From Mucilaginibacter sabulilitoris (GTDB lineage Bacteria > Bacteroidota > Bacteroidia > Sphingobacteriales > Sphingobacteriaceae): a DNA stretch of 64,000 bases. The stretch is from assembly GCF_034262375.1 (NCBI RefSeq), contig NZ_CP139558.1:4278001-4342000 (forward strand), written 5' to 3'. Of the stretch, positions 25,847 to 34,435 are shown one piece after another. A program made the position numbers and the translations under genes. Each line of letters starts with the position of its first letter. The stretch's first letter is position 1. The notes beneath the pieces were generated by a model. It searched no databases. It had not been told where the DNA came from and saw only the letters and a list, made by a program, of their open reading frames with translations.

Positions 25847-26767
25847 TTGGCAGAAATCAAAAAAAACATATTATCAACGCTGGCCTATTTCGATGTGTTC
25901 AACTATCCGCTTACGAGGGAAGAGATATGTTTATTTCTGCCTGTTAAGTATGAGTCCGTGCCGTTTGATGTGGCTATGGCCTGCCTGATAGGCAGCCGGC
26001 TGATATATCGTTTTGACAAGTTTTATACGTTGAAAAACGATCCGTACCTCATCTTACGCAGAAATGAAGGCAACCAAAAAGCCGCTGAAATGGTGAAAAC
26101 AGCCAGAAAGGTAGGTGATATCCTGATCAAATTTCCTTATGTAAGAGGTATCGCTATTTCAGGCTCTCTATCAAAGAACTATGCCGATGATGAGTCGGAC
26201 ATCGATCTTTTCATTATTACGGCCCCTAATCGGCTCTGGATAGCCCGTACATTAATGCATTTCTTTAAAAAACTAACCTTCCTGGTTAACAAGGAGCATT
26301 ACTTTTGCATGAATTACTATATAGATGAACAATCCCTGGAAATTGAGGAGAAAAACATCTACACAGCTACAGAGGTTGTTACTTTGATACCCATTCAGGG
26401 TGATATCACGTTTGCCGACTTTTTTACCGCCAATGCCTGGACACGTGGTTTTCTGCCCAATCATATTATGCGTGTATCAACTGCAAAATCATTACCTAAA
26501 ATTATTTTAAAAGGCATGATAGAATGGTTATTAAATAATTTTTTAGGGGATATACTGGATAACCGCTTAATGAAGATTACCGCCAAACGCTGGGACAAGA
26601 AAACCCACGAAAAAAGACTTAATAATCATGGAATATTGCTGGCCATGGCCACCGGAAAGCATTATGCCAAACCCGATCCTGAGAACTTTCAGTTTAAATT
26701 GATAAGCCGTTACGAGGCAAAGGTGGCTCAGTTACTTGTTGAGAACCACCATAGTGTAGCTAATTAG
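25847..26767 (+). CDS. Nucleotidyltransferase-domain protein (MNT-like)
   Basis: A 306-residue protein with a TTG start (AEIKKNILSTLAYFDVFNYPLTREEI), no ATG being present before residue 43. Residues 1-75 look like a winged-helix domain. The pol-beta-type active site is ISGSLSKNYADDESDIDLFIIT (about 106-127), with GS and the D-x-D metal ligands intact. The rest contains a helical region (TLMHFFKKLTF) and a KHYAKPDPENFQF tail. Homologs occur in polysaccharide loci but their reaction is not known to me. The gene has its own GGCAACC-N16-CGT copy, so it is probably part of the same regulon. Confidence 0.75.
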   Translation: MAEIKKNILSTLAYFDVFNYPLTREEICLFLPVKYESVPFDVAMACLIGSRLIYRFDKFYTLKNDPYLILRRNEGNQKAAEMVKTARKVGDILIKFPYVRGIAISGSLSKNYADDESDIDLFIITAPNRLWIARTLMHFFKKLTFLVNKEHYFCMNYYIDEQSLEIEEKNIYTATEVVTLIPIQGDITFADFFTANAWTRGFLPNHIMRVSTAKSLPKIILKGMIEWLLNNFLGDILDNRLMKITAKRWDKKTHEKRLNNHGILLAMATGKHYAKPDPENFQFKLISRYEAKVAQLLVENHHSVAN

Positions 26768-26836
26768 TTAAAAAGGGAGTATTCTGCTTCAACATAATTT
26801 TCGACTCAGGTACTATTATTTGTTTACCCTTATTTA

Positions 26837-27799
26837 TCATGGCCTGAGCTTTGCTTTTCCCTCAACGTGAATATTTATTAGGCTTGTGTGAGGCATATTT
26901 AACGTTTTTCCTGGAATTACCTGCAAATAATACTTAAGATAACTATTCATAACATCCTGTGATTCATGAATATAACTTTCCCTGAGTGACTCACCCAGAA
27001 AGGCAATTAAGGGTTCTCGATAATACATTTGCCCTTTCTCATCAACATATACAGAAAATGAATAATAAAAATTTGCGTATGCTTTATTGATAGTAATATT
27101 AAAGGTTGGATTAAAGTAATCATCAGAGGTATCGAAATTATTCAAGAGATTTCCTTCCGCTTTCCATTTTTCTACATTTACCGACGGACTCTTACTTATA
27201 AACGCAACCGGTTGTCTTGCCGCAAAAGCCTTTTTTAAGTCGCTGTTAGCTTTAGTTACTAATGATTTGATAAACAAACTGTCTTTTCGACTTGCATGCC
27301 TAAGTGTAATTATATCACTTCGAAGCACATTTTTCACATAATTATCAGCGTAAAAGGTCATATAAATCCCAGCGCCTCTAATATCGACACTATCATTTTG
27401 GGCTTTAAGCATTTCCAGCACGAGGCTGTCTTTACTCATCTTTTTTACTTTTAGCCAGGTTCTGGCGGTGTTAAAAACAGAATCATACCCCCGTGTTAGT
27501 GGAAAATTCAAAAAGCGTTTTTTACCGGGGCTATATATACTTACCGAATCATCTGAAACAAAATTTACTTTCCATTGAGGTTCTAACTGATAACCATACT
27601 CACTAAATGAAAGACCATTTTTTTGGCGACGATTTATCTCAGTGTAGCTAATCCCTTCTATTGATTTAAAAGAAATCAGATCTTTTTCGCCGTTATGCTT
27701 AACTATATTAGGATTTTCTTTACAGCCAATAATCATAATACAGTTAATAAATAAAAAGGTAAAGCTTAGTAGCTTGATTTGGTGGTTTATGGTTGGCAT
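26837..27799 (-). CDS. Unrecognised lipoprotein
   Basis: A 320-residue protein whose N-terminal hydrophobic stretch ends in lipobox MIIGC (Cys about 26). No known domain was recognised. The C-terminal third includes INKAYANFYYSFSVYVDEKGQMYYREP and a repeated Lys/Asp/Ser pattern with no catalytic motif. The last gene of the preceding radical SAM group begins upstream on the same strand 48 bp away, so this may be an added member of that operon. No GGCAACC motif is near it. Confidence 0.65.
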   Translation of the reverse strand: MPTINHQIKLLSFTFLFINCIMIIGCKENPNIVKHNGEKDLISFKSIEGISYTEINRRQKNGLSFSEYGYQLEPQWKVNFVSDDSVSIYSPGKKRFLNFPLTRGYDSVFNTARTWLKVKKMSKDSLVLEMLKAQNDSVDIRGAGIYMTFYADNYVKNVLRSDIITLRHASRKDSLFIKSLVTKANSDLKKAFAARQPVAFISKSPSVNVEKWKAEGNLLNNFDTSDDYFNPTFNITINKAYANFYYSFSVYVDEKGQMYYREPLIAFLGESLRESYIHESQDVMNSYLKYYLQVIPGKTLNMPHTSLINIHVEGKAKLRP

Positions 27800-27846
27800 C
27801 CACCTAAGATAAACAATATTATTTCCGAAATATAAGTTCTTAACTA

Positions 27847-28665
27847 TTATTTCTTTTCAAGCGAAATAATAAAATAGTCACCTATATATTTCCAGGGCCA
27901 TTTGGTTTTCCATTTATCCTCTTTATCCTTTAGAAAGCTATATGCTTTTGGATGTTTCTCGGCAAAGCCCTCTATGTATGATGGTGGTACTATGGTACAT
28001 AAACCTTCTAAACCGGATACGTTGAACGTCTTTTTTAACGTATTGATAATAAATGACGGATTGTAATAATAGCATTTAAAATAACTACCTTCTATATGAG
28101 CTATCCTGCCCTTGCTACTAAAAAACCGGCGGAAAGCAGTTTTGAATTTCCCCCTAAATAAAAGCAAGGTTTCCCACAAGCAAAATCCGGGTATAATAAC
28201 CATTGTTACTTTACCTCCTGGTTTAAGTAATGCGTCAAATGACAGCAGTACCTTTTCCAGTTCACCGGTACAATTAAGACCGCCAAAGTTTGAAAATATA
28301 TAATCAAAAGACCCTTTATTTTTTAACTGATCCAGTTGGGTAAAAGAACATATTTCAATGCTGATACGGTCGCGGTAAGGCTCTGATTTCTGCCTGAGTA
28401 TTTGTTGCATACCCGTTGATATATCTGTGGCATGTACCCTGTGACCTTCCCTGGCAAAAAATATGGCGTCCTCGCCGGTGCCACTGTTTAACTCCAGTAT
28501 GCTGCTGCCCGGTGCAAGGCGTTGCAAAACATGCTGCCTCACCCTGGCTCGTTTATAGTTGATGATGGTATTTTCCGAATAGATATCATCGAAAACTACC
28601 GATTGCCTGGTAAATGCCGCTGATGCATCCGCCTCATTATTATTTGCGATGATGATATCGGTCAT
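27847..28665 (-). CDS. SAM-dependent methyltransferase (class I)
   Basis: A 272-residue protein. SAM motif I is SILELNSGTGEDAIFFAREG (about 54-73), with an unusual N in place of the common G or C. Motif II is VHATDIS, and motif IV is FDYIFSNFGGLNC. The second half, YNPSFIINTLKKTFNVSGLEGLC, is the typical C-terminal wing. It lies at the end of a minus-strand run of radical SAM genes and overlaps the upstream gene by 4 bp. The substrate is unknown. Confidence 0.85.
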   Translation of the reverse strand: MTDIIIANNNEADASAAFTRQSVVFDDIYSENTIINYKRARVRQHVLQRLAPGSSILELNSGTGEDAIFFAREGHRVHATDISTGMQQILRQKSEPYRDRISIEICSFTQLDQLKNKGSFDYIFSNFGGLNCTGELEKVLLSFDALLKPGGKVTMVIIPGFCLWETLLLFRGKFKTAFRRFFSSKGRIAHIEGSYFKCYYYNPSFIINTLKKTFNVSGLEGLCTIVPPSYIEGFAEKHPKAYSFLKDKEDKWKTKWPWKYIGDYFIISLEKK

Positions 28666-30134
28666 GACACTTTTTCCAGTTTACTTAACTTAACCCCCTC
28701 AATAATAGTGGCCGGCGCATGGTATAAAACCGATACAGCCTTTCTGATACGTTTCAGATTTGGTTTGAACGGATTACACAACAATTCAACCAGGTTATAT
28801 TTGGCCAAATGGGCATGATAGTTTTGATGCACATACTTATGCAACTGCTTATAATAAGCCGGGCTAAAGGTGTTACTAAACATCAGCGCCATTTCATCAG
28901 AATCGGTCCAGTTGGTTTTTTGTCGGAGATCGGCTTTTACCTTTTCATAAAATAATGTACCCGGCAGCGGATATGAAACCGAAATGCCTATTTCATGGGG
29001 TAAAAGATTATTGATCATTCTTATAGTAAACGCAATATCTTCCTTGGTTTCACTAGGGTAGCCAAACTGGATAAAAAAAGATGGTTTTATGCCACATTGC
29101 TTCATTAACCTGGTAGCTGTATATATCTGCTGTATGGTGATGCCTTTATCCATAGCATCCAGTATTTTTTGCGAACCGCTTTCGGCACCGATCCAAACAT
29201 TATCACAACCCGAAGCGGCAAGCGCCTGCACCGTTTCCTTATCCAAAAGCAAGTCGGCCCTTGATTGTATCTTATATCTGAATTTGAGGTTCTCCTTTTC
29301 CACCAATTTTGCAAAATGCAGTACCCAACCAGGTTTTAAACCAAAAATATCATCGCAAAACCAAATATGGTCCATGTTAAAACACTCCTTTAACAATTTG
29401 AGCTCTGTAACTACATCTTCAGGACTGCGTGAATTATAGCGGTTACCGTATATGGGTTTAGCACACCAGTTACATTTAAAAGGACAACCTCGGGTAGTGC
29501 CTATATTTAACGAAAAATACCCCTTATGTTTTAACCAACATTCACGATATGGTGTGATATCAACCAGGTCCCATGCTGGTAGAGGTAAACTATCCAGATC
29601 TTTAAGTACCGGCCGTGCAAAGGTTTTAACAGGCTCACCGTTCTTGATATAAGCCAATCCCTGTATATTCGATACGTCTTCAGCCCCACTTTTTATGGCA
29701 TTAACCAATTCCAGCAAGGTATGTTCTGCCTCACCTATGATCACAAAATCAGCACCTTCCTGTAAGTACTCCTTAAAACGATCGGTTGAATCAGAGCTTG
29801 ATACTATCACCGTACAGCCTTGATCCTTTGCCAGCTTGCACATTTTAAATGCGGCTTCGCGCATGTTTGTGAGGCACATCTTGGTGAGATAGTTAAATCC
29901 ATCATCATATATCACAAAGAAACCAGGTTTGATTTCATTTATGGTATCCATAACTTCATAAGGATTATGCCTGAACATGGTATCAAAAAGCGATACCTGG
30001 TATGCGTTCTGCCGCATTAATGAAGCTGCATATAATGTTCCCAGGGGCGGATATGGCTGTCCCTGTTCCCATTGCTTTGGGTCGAAACGCAGAAAATAAG
30101 AATGCGTAAAGAGTATATTATTTAGCTGTTCCAT
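28662..30134 (-). CDS. B12-binding radical SAM protein
   Basis: A 490-residue protein of the B12-binding radical SAM class (BchE/HpnP-like). The N-terminal Rossmann-type domain (about 1-160: PPLGTLYAASLMRQNAYQVSLFD, VIIGEAEHTLLELVNAI) lacks a clear DxHxxG base-off histidine. The iron-sulfur motif is GTTRGCPFKCNWCAKP (about 205-220; CxxxCxxC). The later IWFCDDIFGLKPGW, DNVWIGAESGSQKILD and FFIQFGYPSETKEDI motifs are typical. These enzymes methylate or rearrange unactivated carbons. It is one of two such proteins in this operon, sharing little length-wise identity with the other beyond the domain plan. Confidence 0.88.
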   Translation of the reverse strand: MEQLNNILFTHSYFLRFDPKQWEQGQPYPPLGTLYAASLMRQNAYQVSLFDTMFRHNPYEVMDTINEIKPGFFVIYDDGFNYLTKMCLTNMREAAFKMCKLAKDQGCTVIVSSSDSTDRFKEYLQEGADFVIIGEAEHTLLELVNAIKSGAEDVSNIQGLAYIKNGEPVKTFARPVLKDLDSLPLPAWDLVDITPYRECWLKHKGYFSLNIGTTRGCPFKCNWCAKPIYGNRYNSRSPEDVVTELKLLKECFNMDHIWFCDDIFGLKPGWVLHFAKLVEKENLKFRYKIQSRADLLLDKETVQALAASGCDNVWIGAESGSQKILDAMDKGITIQQIYTATRLMKQCGIKPSFFIQFGYPSETKEDIAFTIRMINNLLPHEIGISVSYPLPGTLFYEKVKADLRQKTNWTDSDEMALMFSNTFSPAYYKQLHKYVHQNYHAHLAKYNLVELLCNPFKPNLKRIRKAVSVLYHAPATIIEGVKLSKLEKVS

Positions 30135-30137
30135 AGG

Positions 30138-31211
30138 TTAAACTAAATTAGTTAATGGTGACAGGTTGAGTGAACACACACATTTTACACAGGTTGGATT
30201 TGTTGATGTATCCAAAGATTTGCGAAATTCAATTGCTTCCTTACTATTTAAAATTTGATCAAGCGATGTATCTCTAATATTGCCCATAGTATCCATAAAA
30301 AAGCAGGGCCTTACAGCTCCGTCGGCCTCTACAACCGTTGATACCCATGGTGCATTACATTTTTTAAATGGGAATGCGTTCAGACCGTAAAACGCGGCAT
30401 AATAATGATATATATCCCTGATCTTTTCACGGCTTTCCGCAATGAAGCCACAGTTAAATTCCTCGTCATAATTAATTAATAATGAGCTGATAATCTCATT
30501 TAATTCAGATAGTTCATGAGCAGGTATTAATATCTCATCCTGCTTAGGTTCGGTCCATGCTTGCTGACGGTTAAATGCATGACTGCTTACATCGGCCGGT
30601 AAAAAACTTACCTGGTCGAGCCCCATTTTTTTGGATTCGGCTATAATTGCCGGCCAGTTTCTATAATTAAGCCGGTGTATAACCGTACGCCCTGTAATGC
30701 GATATGCAGGATTTAATTTTTTAATGTGCTCTACCCCTTCCTTTAGCTTGCGGAACGCATTAGGTATGTTCCTGATAGCATCATGCAGTGCTTCATCGCC
30801 ATCAAGAGAAACAATAAGATCATCAACCCATTTTAGCAATTGTTCCGCATTATTTTTGATAGATAAGCCGGTGGTGAGTAAAGTTACTTTAACTCCAATG
30901 GTTTTCAGTATCCGGCATAATCCAAAGAAATTGGTATTGAGCAAGGCTTCCCCTCCAGACATAAGCACCTGTTGGGTACCAAGCTGTTTGAGTGACGACA
31001 ACAGGCCATTGATATCATTCTCGGTTAACTGTTTCAGGTTTTTATTATCCTTCCATATGTCACACATCACACAACGGCAATTACAGGCGCTATGCGGCAT
31101 TAATATCACAATGGGCAATGCTGATATCTTATGCGTTTGCAATGTGCGGTAGCGCTTAAAAGTATGATATAATGACTGGTTTGCCATGGTTACGGTTTTA
31201 ACATAATCCAA
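30138..31211 (-). CDS. Radical SAM protein with SPASM-like C-terminus
   Basis: A 357-residue protein. The radical SAM motif is PHSACNCRCVMCDIWKDN (about 41-58). QVLMSGGEALLNTNFFGL carries the GGE SAM-binding signature, and LIVSLDGDEALHDAIR the next strand. The C-terminus has extra cysteines (KKCNAPWVSTVVEADGAVRPCFF and TCVKCVCSL) as in SPASM or twitch domains that bind auxiliary iron-sulfur clusters. Members mature peptides or act on sugars and lipids; the target here is unknown. Its start overlaps the upstream methyltransferase end by 22 bp. Confidence 0.88.
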   Translation of the reverse strand: MDYVKTVTMANQSLYHTFKRYRTLQTHKISALPIVILMPHSACNCRCVMCDIWKDNKNLKQLTENDINGLLSSLKQLGTQQVLMSGGEALLNTNFFGLCRILKTIGVKVTLLTTGLSIKNNAEQLLKWVDDLIVSLDGDEALHDAIRNIPNAFRKLKEGVEHIKKLNPAYRITGRTVIHRLNYRNWPAIIAESKKMGLDQVSFLPADVSSHAFNRQQAWTEPKQDEILIPAHELSELNEIISSLLINYDEEFNCGFIAESREKIRDIYHYYAAFYGLNAFPFKKCNAPWVSTVVEADGAVRPCFFMDTMGNIRDTSLDQILNSKEAIEFRKSLDTSTNPTCVKCVCSLNLSPLTNLV

Positions 31212-31933
31212 TAAAAAACATCCTTTTTAATTAACCTGTTCCAAAAACCGTCTGGGTTAAATAATACCTTGTGTTTAAAAGTATACAACTTATTTAGTGT
31301 ATGATGAAAATAATGGTTGGCCATCTCTGCAAAACCCATATCCGCATAATACTTTTTACACCTTGATACCGATACATCTACTTTGTCACTATTATAAAAT
31401 GGTGTATCCAGCACATGTACTTTACCGCCTTCGTTTAATAATGAAAAGGCATCTCCAATGGTTGTTCGTACCGATGGGAAATATGATAAAGAGGCAGCGA
31501 ATATGATCACATCAAACTTTGTATTGCTATTAAAAGCATCCTTATTAAACCCTTTATGAATAAATTGCAGGTTACTTTTTTTAAACACCCGGCGCGCCTG
31601 TTCAATCTCCATCCGGTTAGCATCAAGTCCAATAACGTAAGCATGTGGTATATCGGCAAGTTTTGCAGAAAGCCATCCATTGCCACAGCCAATTTCCAGA
31701 ATATGAAGCGGCTTTTGTTTTGCTGCCAAATAAGTAATCAGCCTCTGGCTTGATCGTTTCCTCATTTTCCATTCCCGATAGTATAGATGTGGGGTGTTGA
31801 TGTCGGGCAGTTGGGCAACTTGTTTATCGTTATAAGTCCGCCCTTCTCTTTCACGTATGGCAATATACATCTCCTCCAACGCTTCATCGGTGCTCACATT
31901 ATCCCGGGCTATATCAATTGGATGTTCTTTCAA
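31190..31933 (-). CDS. SAM-dependent methyltransferase (class I)
   Basis: A 247-residue protein. Motif I, LHILEIGCGNGWLSAKLADI (about 75-94), is followed by YVIGLDANRMEIEQARRV (motif II) and FDVIIFAASLSYFPS (motif IV). The N-terminal 60 residues include a predicted helical region with Asp/Glu, DEALEEMYIAIRERE. It is encoded between the SPASM protein gene and the first B12-type radical SAM gene. It may methylate the same product that those enzymes modify. Confidence 0.87.
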   Translation of the reverse strand: MKEHPIDIARDNVSTDEALEEMYIAIREREGRTYNDKQVAQLPDINTPHLYYREWKMRKRSSQRLITYLAAKQKPLHILEIGCGNGWLSAKLADIPHAYVIGLDANRMEIEQARRVFKKSNLQFIHKGFNKDAFNSNTKFDVIIFAASLSYFPSVRTTIGDAFSLLNEGGKVHVLDTPFYNSDKVDVSVSRCKKYYADMGFAEMANHYFHHTLNKLYTFKHKVLFNPDGFWNRLIKKDVFYWIMLKP

Positions 31934-31945
31934 AATGCTTCGCTA

Positions 31946-33448
31946 TTAAAATCCTTGAATTTCGGGCTGACGGTACTTCCAATACTTTTGCAGCAATTTT
32001 ATTTCGTACGGATACTTATAAAGATTTGCTTTATAACGCAGGCTTGATAACAGTTTAATTGATTTACGTTTCAAGTCATTAAGTCTTATATCAGTAACGG
32101 TTGGATAAACGCCGTTTAACACGGTTTCAAAATTCCTTATCTTATCAATCATTTCAGGCTTAAGCCAGGGTGTAAGCGGGTTTTTACGCAGATCAAAGCT
32201 TTCCCAGGCCGGGCTCATCCAGTCTTCCAGTGTTTGCGGGTATTCAAACCCCTGCTCCAGAACCTGTTTATATAACTCTGAACCTTCTGTAGGTACAGGG
32301 GTATAAGTATAAAGTACAATCTCGGTACGAGGATTTACTGCTTTAATATTTTTAATAAAATTGATCTCAAAATCTATCTGCGCCTGCACTTTTTCAGGAG
32401 TTGGTGCAGGCGTGCCCAGCACAAACGAGTATTCTGGTATAATATCAAATTTCTTCAAGCGTTCGGCAAAGCCAATAATCTGTTTGCCCGTTTGTGTGCC
32501 GCCCTTATCCAGTTGCTCCAATATATCGTCGTTACCGCTTTCGGCGCCAAAAAAGATGATCTTACAACCAGCTCTGCGTATCTGTTCTAAGGAGGCATCG
32601 CTAAATTTATCCATAGTATCAATGCGCGCCATTCCCCACCATGTCATGTTTTCAGGTTCAATGAGTTTCGCGAACTCAACAGTTCGTTTTTCTGATACAA
32701 AAAAGTTGTTATCATGAAATTCGATAGCATCAGCACCCCATTTATCTTTAAGATATTTTACATCATTATAAACCGTTTTGGCCGATTTTGCCTTCCATCG
32801 AGCTTCGTAAATAGGAACTACCGCACAAAATGAGCAAGTAAACGGGCACCCGATACTGGAATGATAGGCCATGGTACGTTTTCCCAGATAGGTTTTACCC
32901 AGATATCTGTCAGTAATGGGATAAAACGTGTCTAACCTGTCATAAGGTAAAGGGGGTAACGAATCCTGATCAATTAGGTCTTCTTTAATGGTTTTGGTTA
33001 TTTTACCATCGGCCTTATAGATCAGGTTTTTGATAAACTCATAAGGTTTATGATTCTCAAGCGCATCTATCAACTGGGGAAAAGCATGATCACCAGGGCC
33101 GTTGATTATAAAGTCAACAAAACCCGAGTTTAAAACCGCCTTGGGCTGGCTCGAAGGGAAATATCCTCCCCAAATCATGGTAGTATAAGGGTATTTAGCC
33201 TTAATTGCTTTTGACAACGGAATAGCCTGCCTTAGCTGCGGGCCTGGCATAACCGTAAAACCCAAATAACCAAATTCGCCTGTATCTAAATAACTTTCTA
33301 TTTTTTTTAACGGATCGGCCTCACAATTACCATCAACAATTACCCACTCGTACTTGCCTTCAATAGAAGCCGCAATGTTTAATATGGAATTAGGAATACG
33401 GTGCTTTGCTATAGCACTCAATGGATTATACAGTAATACCTTATTCAT
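31946..33448 (-). CDS. B12-binding radical SAM protein
   Basis: A 500-residue protein with a Rossmann B12-binding-type N-terminal half (FGYLGFTVMPGPQLRQAIPLS, MIWGGYFPSSQP). The motif SSIGCPFTCSFCAVVP supplies the CxxxCxxC cluster ligands (about 204-219). IEFHDNNFFVSEKRTVEFAKL, IIFFGAESGNDDILEQL and IPEYSFVLGTPAPTPEKV are typical of this class. No canonical DxHxxG is seen, as in several cobalamin radical SAM enzymes. It is the first gene of the minus operon, with the ECF-type motif at 33599-33624 and a 10-bp hairpin in its probable 5-prime UTR. Confidence 0.88.
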   Translation of the reverse strand: MNKVLLYNPLSAIAKHRIPNSILNIAASIEGKYEWVIVDGNCEADPLKKIESYLDTGEFGYLGFTVMPGPQLRQAIPLSKAIKAKYPYTTMIWGGYFPSSQPKAVLNSGFVDFIINGPGDHAFPQLIDALENHKPYEFIKNLIYKADGKITKTIKEDLIDQDSLPPLPYDRLDTFYPITDRYLGKTYLGKRTMAYHSSIGCPFTCSFCAVVPIYEARWKAKSAKTVYNDVKYLKDKWGADAIEFHDNNFFVSEKRTVEFAKLIEPENMTWWGMARIDTMDKFSDASLEQIRRAGCKIIFFGAESGNDDILEQLDKGGTQTGKQIIGFAERLKKFDIIPEYSFVLGTPAPTPEKVQAQIDFEINFIKNIKAVNPRTEIVLYTYTPVPTEGSELYKQVLEQGFEYPQTLEDWMSPAWESFDLRKNPLTPWLKPEMIDKIRNFETVLNGVYPTVTDIRLNDLKRKSIKLLSSLRYKANLYKYPYEIKLLQKYWKYRQPEIQGF

Positions 33449-33522
33449 ACCTGTAGTATATATTAAGTTTCATAAGTTGTTTAATCTAAACCGGGTGTTC
33501 GTTTATAAACTTCTGAAATAAT

Positions 33523-33550
33523 GAGCGATGGAGCCTTACATCCATCGCTC
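33523..33550. repeat. Perfect 10-bp inverted repeat in a divergent promoter region
   Basis: GAGCGATGGA (33523-33532) and its exact reverse complement (33541-33550) flank an 8-nt loop. It lies 75 bp upstream of the first radical SAM gene. For a transcript starting near 33592 on the minus strand it would be a 5-prime UTR hairpin. No T-run follows on either side. Confidence 0.6.
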
Positions 33551-33598
33551 AAACAAAACCCAATCATAAAAAAATGTAAATCGTTCTCATTATATATT

Positions 33599-33624
33599 AC
33601 GCTGCATAATTAATGGTGGTTGCC
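33599..33624 (-). promoter_or_regulatory. Putative ECF promoter of the radical SAM operon
   Basis: On the minus strand: GGCAACC (33624-33618), 16 nt, CGT (33601-33599), followed by AATATA. It drives the 33448 to 27847 genes and stands back to back with the plus-strand copy at 33647. Confidence 0.7.
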
Positions 33625-33646
33625 TGTGACAATAATAAAAAGCCCG

Positions 33647-33672
33647 GGCAACCTAAGCACCGACTTAAGCGT
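33647..33672 (+). promoter_or_regulatory. Putative ECF promoter of the methyltransferase-amidohydrolase-GT4 operon
   Basis: GGCAACC (33647-33653), 16 nt, CGT (33670-33672), followed by TATTGT. It is 22 bp before the ATG at 33695. The earlier in-frame TTG at 33620 would lie upstream of this promoter, which supports the ATG start. Confidence 0.7.
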
Positions 33673-33694
33673 TATTGTTATAAAGACTAATAAT

Positions 33695-34435
33695 ATGTTA
33701 GCCACCATAAAAAATTACTTACAAAACAAGCTGTCTGCCCCGGCAATAACCGAAAAAAGTGTTGTAGAAGCTTATGACTTATGGTCGGCCGAATATGATA
33801 TGCAGCCTGACAACCTGATGCTTCATCTTGATGGTAAATTATTTTCTAATCTTATTAGCCAGGTGGATGTTAAAGGCAAACAAGTGGCTGATATAGGCTG
33901 CGGTACAGGCAGGCATTGGCCTTTAATATTTAGTAAAGAACCAGCTGACTTAACAGGTTTTGATGTATCTGGCGGGATGCTGGAAAAATTGAAACAAAAA
34001 TATCCGGCAGCGCACACCAGGCTTATTACAAACAATTTATATTCTGATATTTCTGATTCGGCGTACGATATAATTATATCTACTCTTACCGTTGCCCATA
34101 TTGAGGATATTGAGGAGGCTATGCAAGCCTGGAGCCGTTTGCTAAAGAGTGGCGGCGAAATTATTATTACCGATTTTCATCCGCATACGCTGGCATTTGG
34201 TGGTAAAAGAACATTTAAATATAACAACGCTGTAATGGCTGTGCGTAATTATGTACACCCTATTTATACCATTAAAGAGATATTGCTTAAAAATAACTTT
34301 CTTTTATTGAAGCAGGAAGAAGTGAAAATAGATGAAAGCATGAAACCTTTTTATGCCAAACAAAACGCTATGCATGTTTATGAAAAATACAAAGACTTTC
34401 CGGTAATATACGGCATTCATTTAAAAAAAGAATAA
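33695..34435 (+). CDS. SAM-dependent methyltransferase (class I)
   Basis: The ATG at 33695 gives 246 residues. Motif I is QVADIGCGTGRHWPL (about 63-77), followed by LTGFDVSGGMLEKLKQKYP (motif II), YDIIISTLTVAHIEDIEEAM (motif IV) and LLKSGGEIIITDFHPHTLAFGGKRTF. The early helix SVVEAYDLWSAEYD is typical of this methyltransferase type, including UbiE-like and sugar O-methyltransferases. The substrate is unknown. It is the first gene of a plus-strand operon and divergent from the radical SAM operon. Confidence 0.87.
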   Translation: MLATIKNYLQNKLSAPAITEKSVVEAYDLWSAEYDMQPDNLMLHLDGKLFSNLISQVDVKGKQVADIGCGTGRHWPLIFSKEPADLTGFDVSGGMLEKLKQKYPAAHTRLITNNLYSDISDSAYDIIISTLTVAHIEDIEEAMQAWSRLLKSGGEIIITDFHPHTLAFGGKRTFKYNNAVMAVRNYVHPIYTIKEILLKNNFLLLKQEEVKIDESMKPFYAKQNAMHVYEKYKDFPVIYGIHLKKE

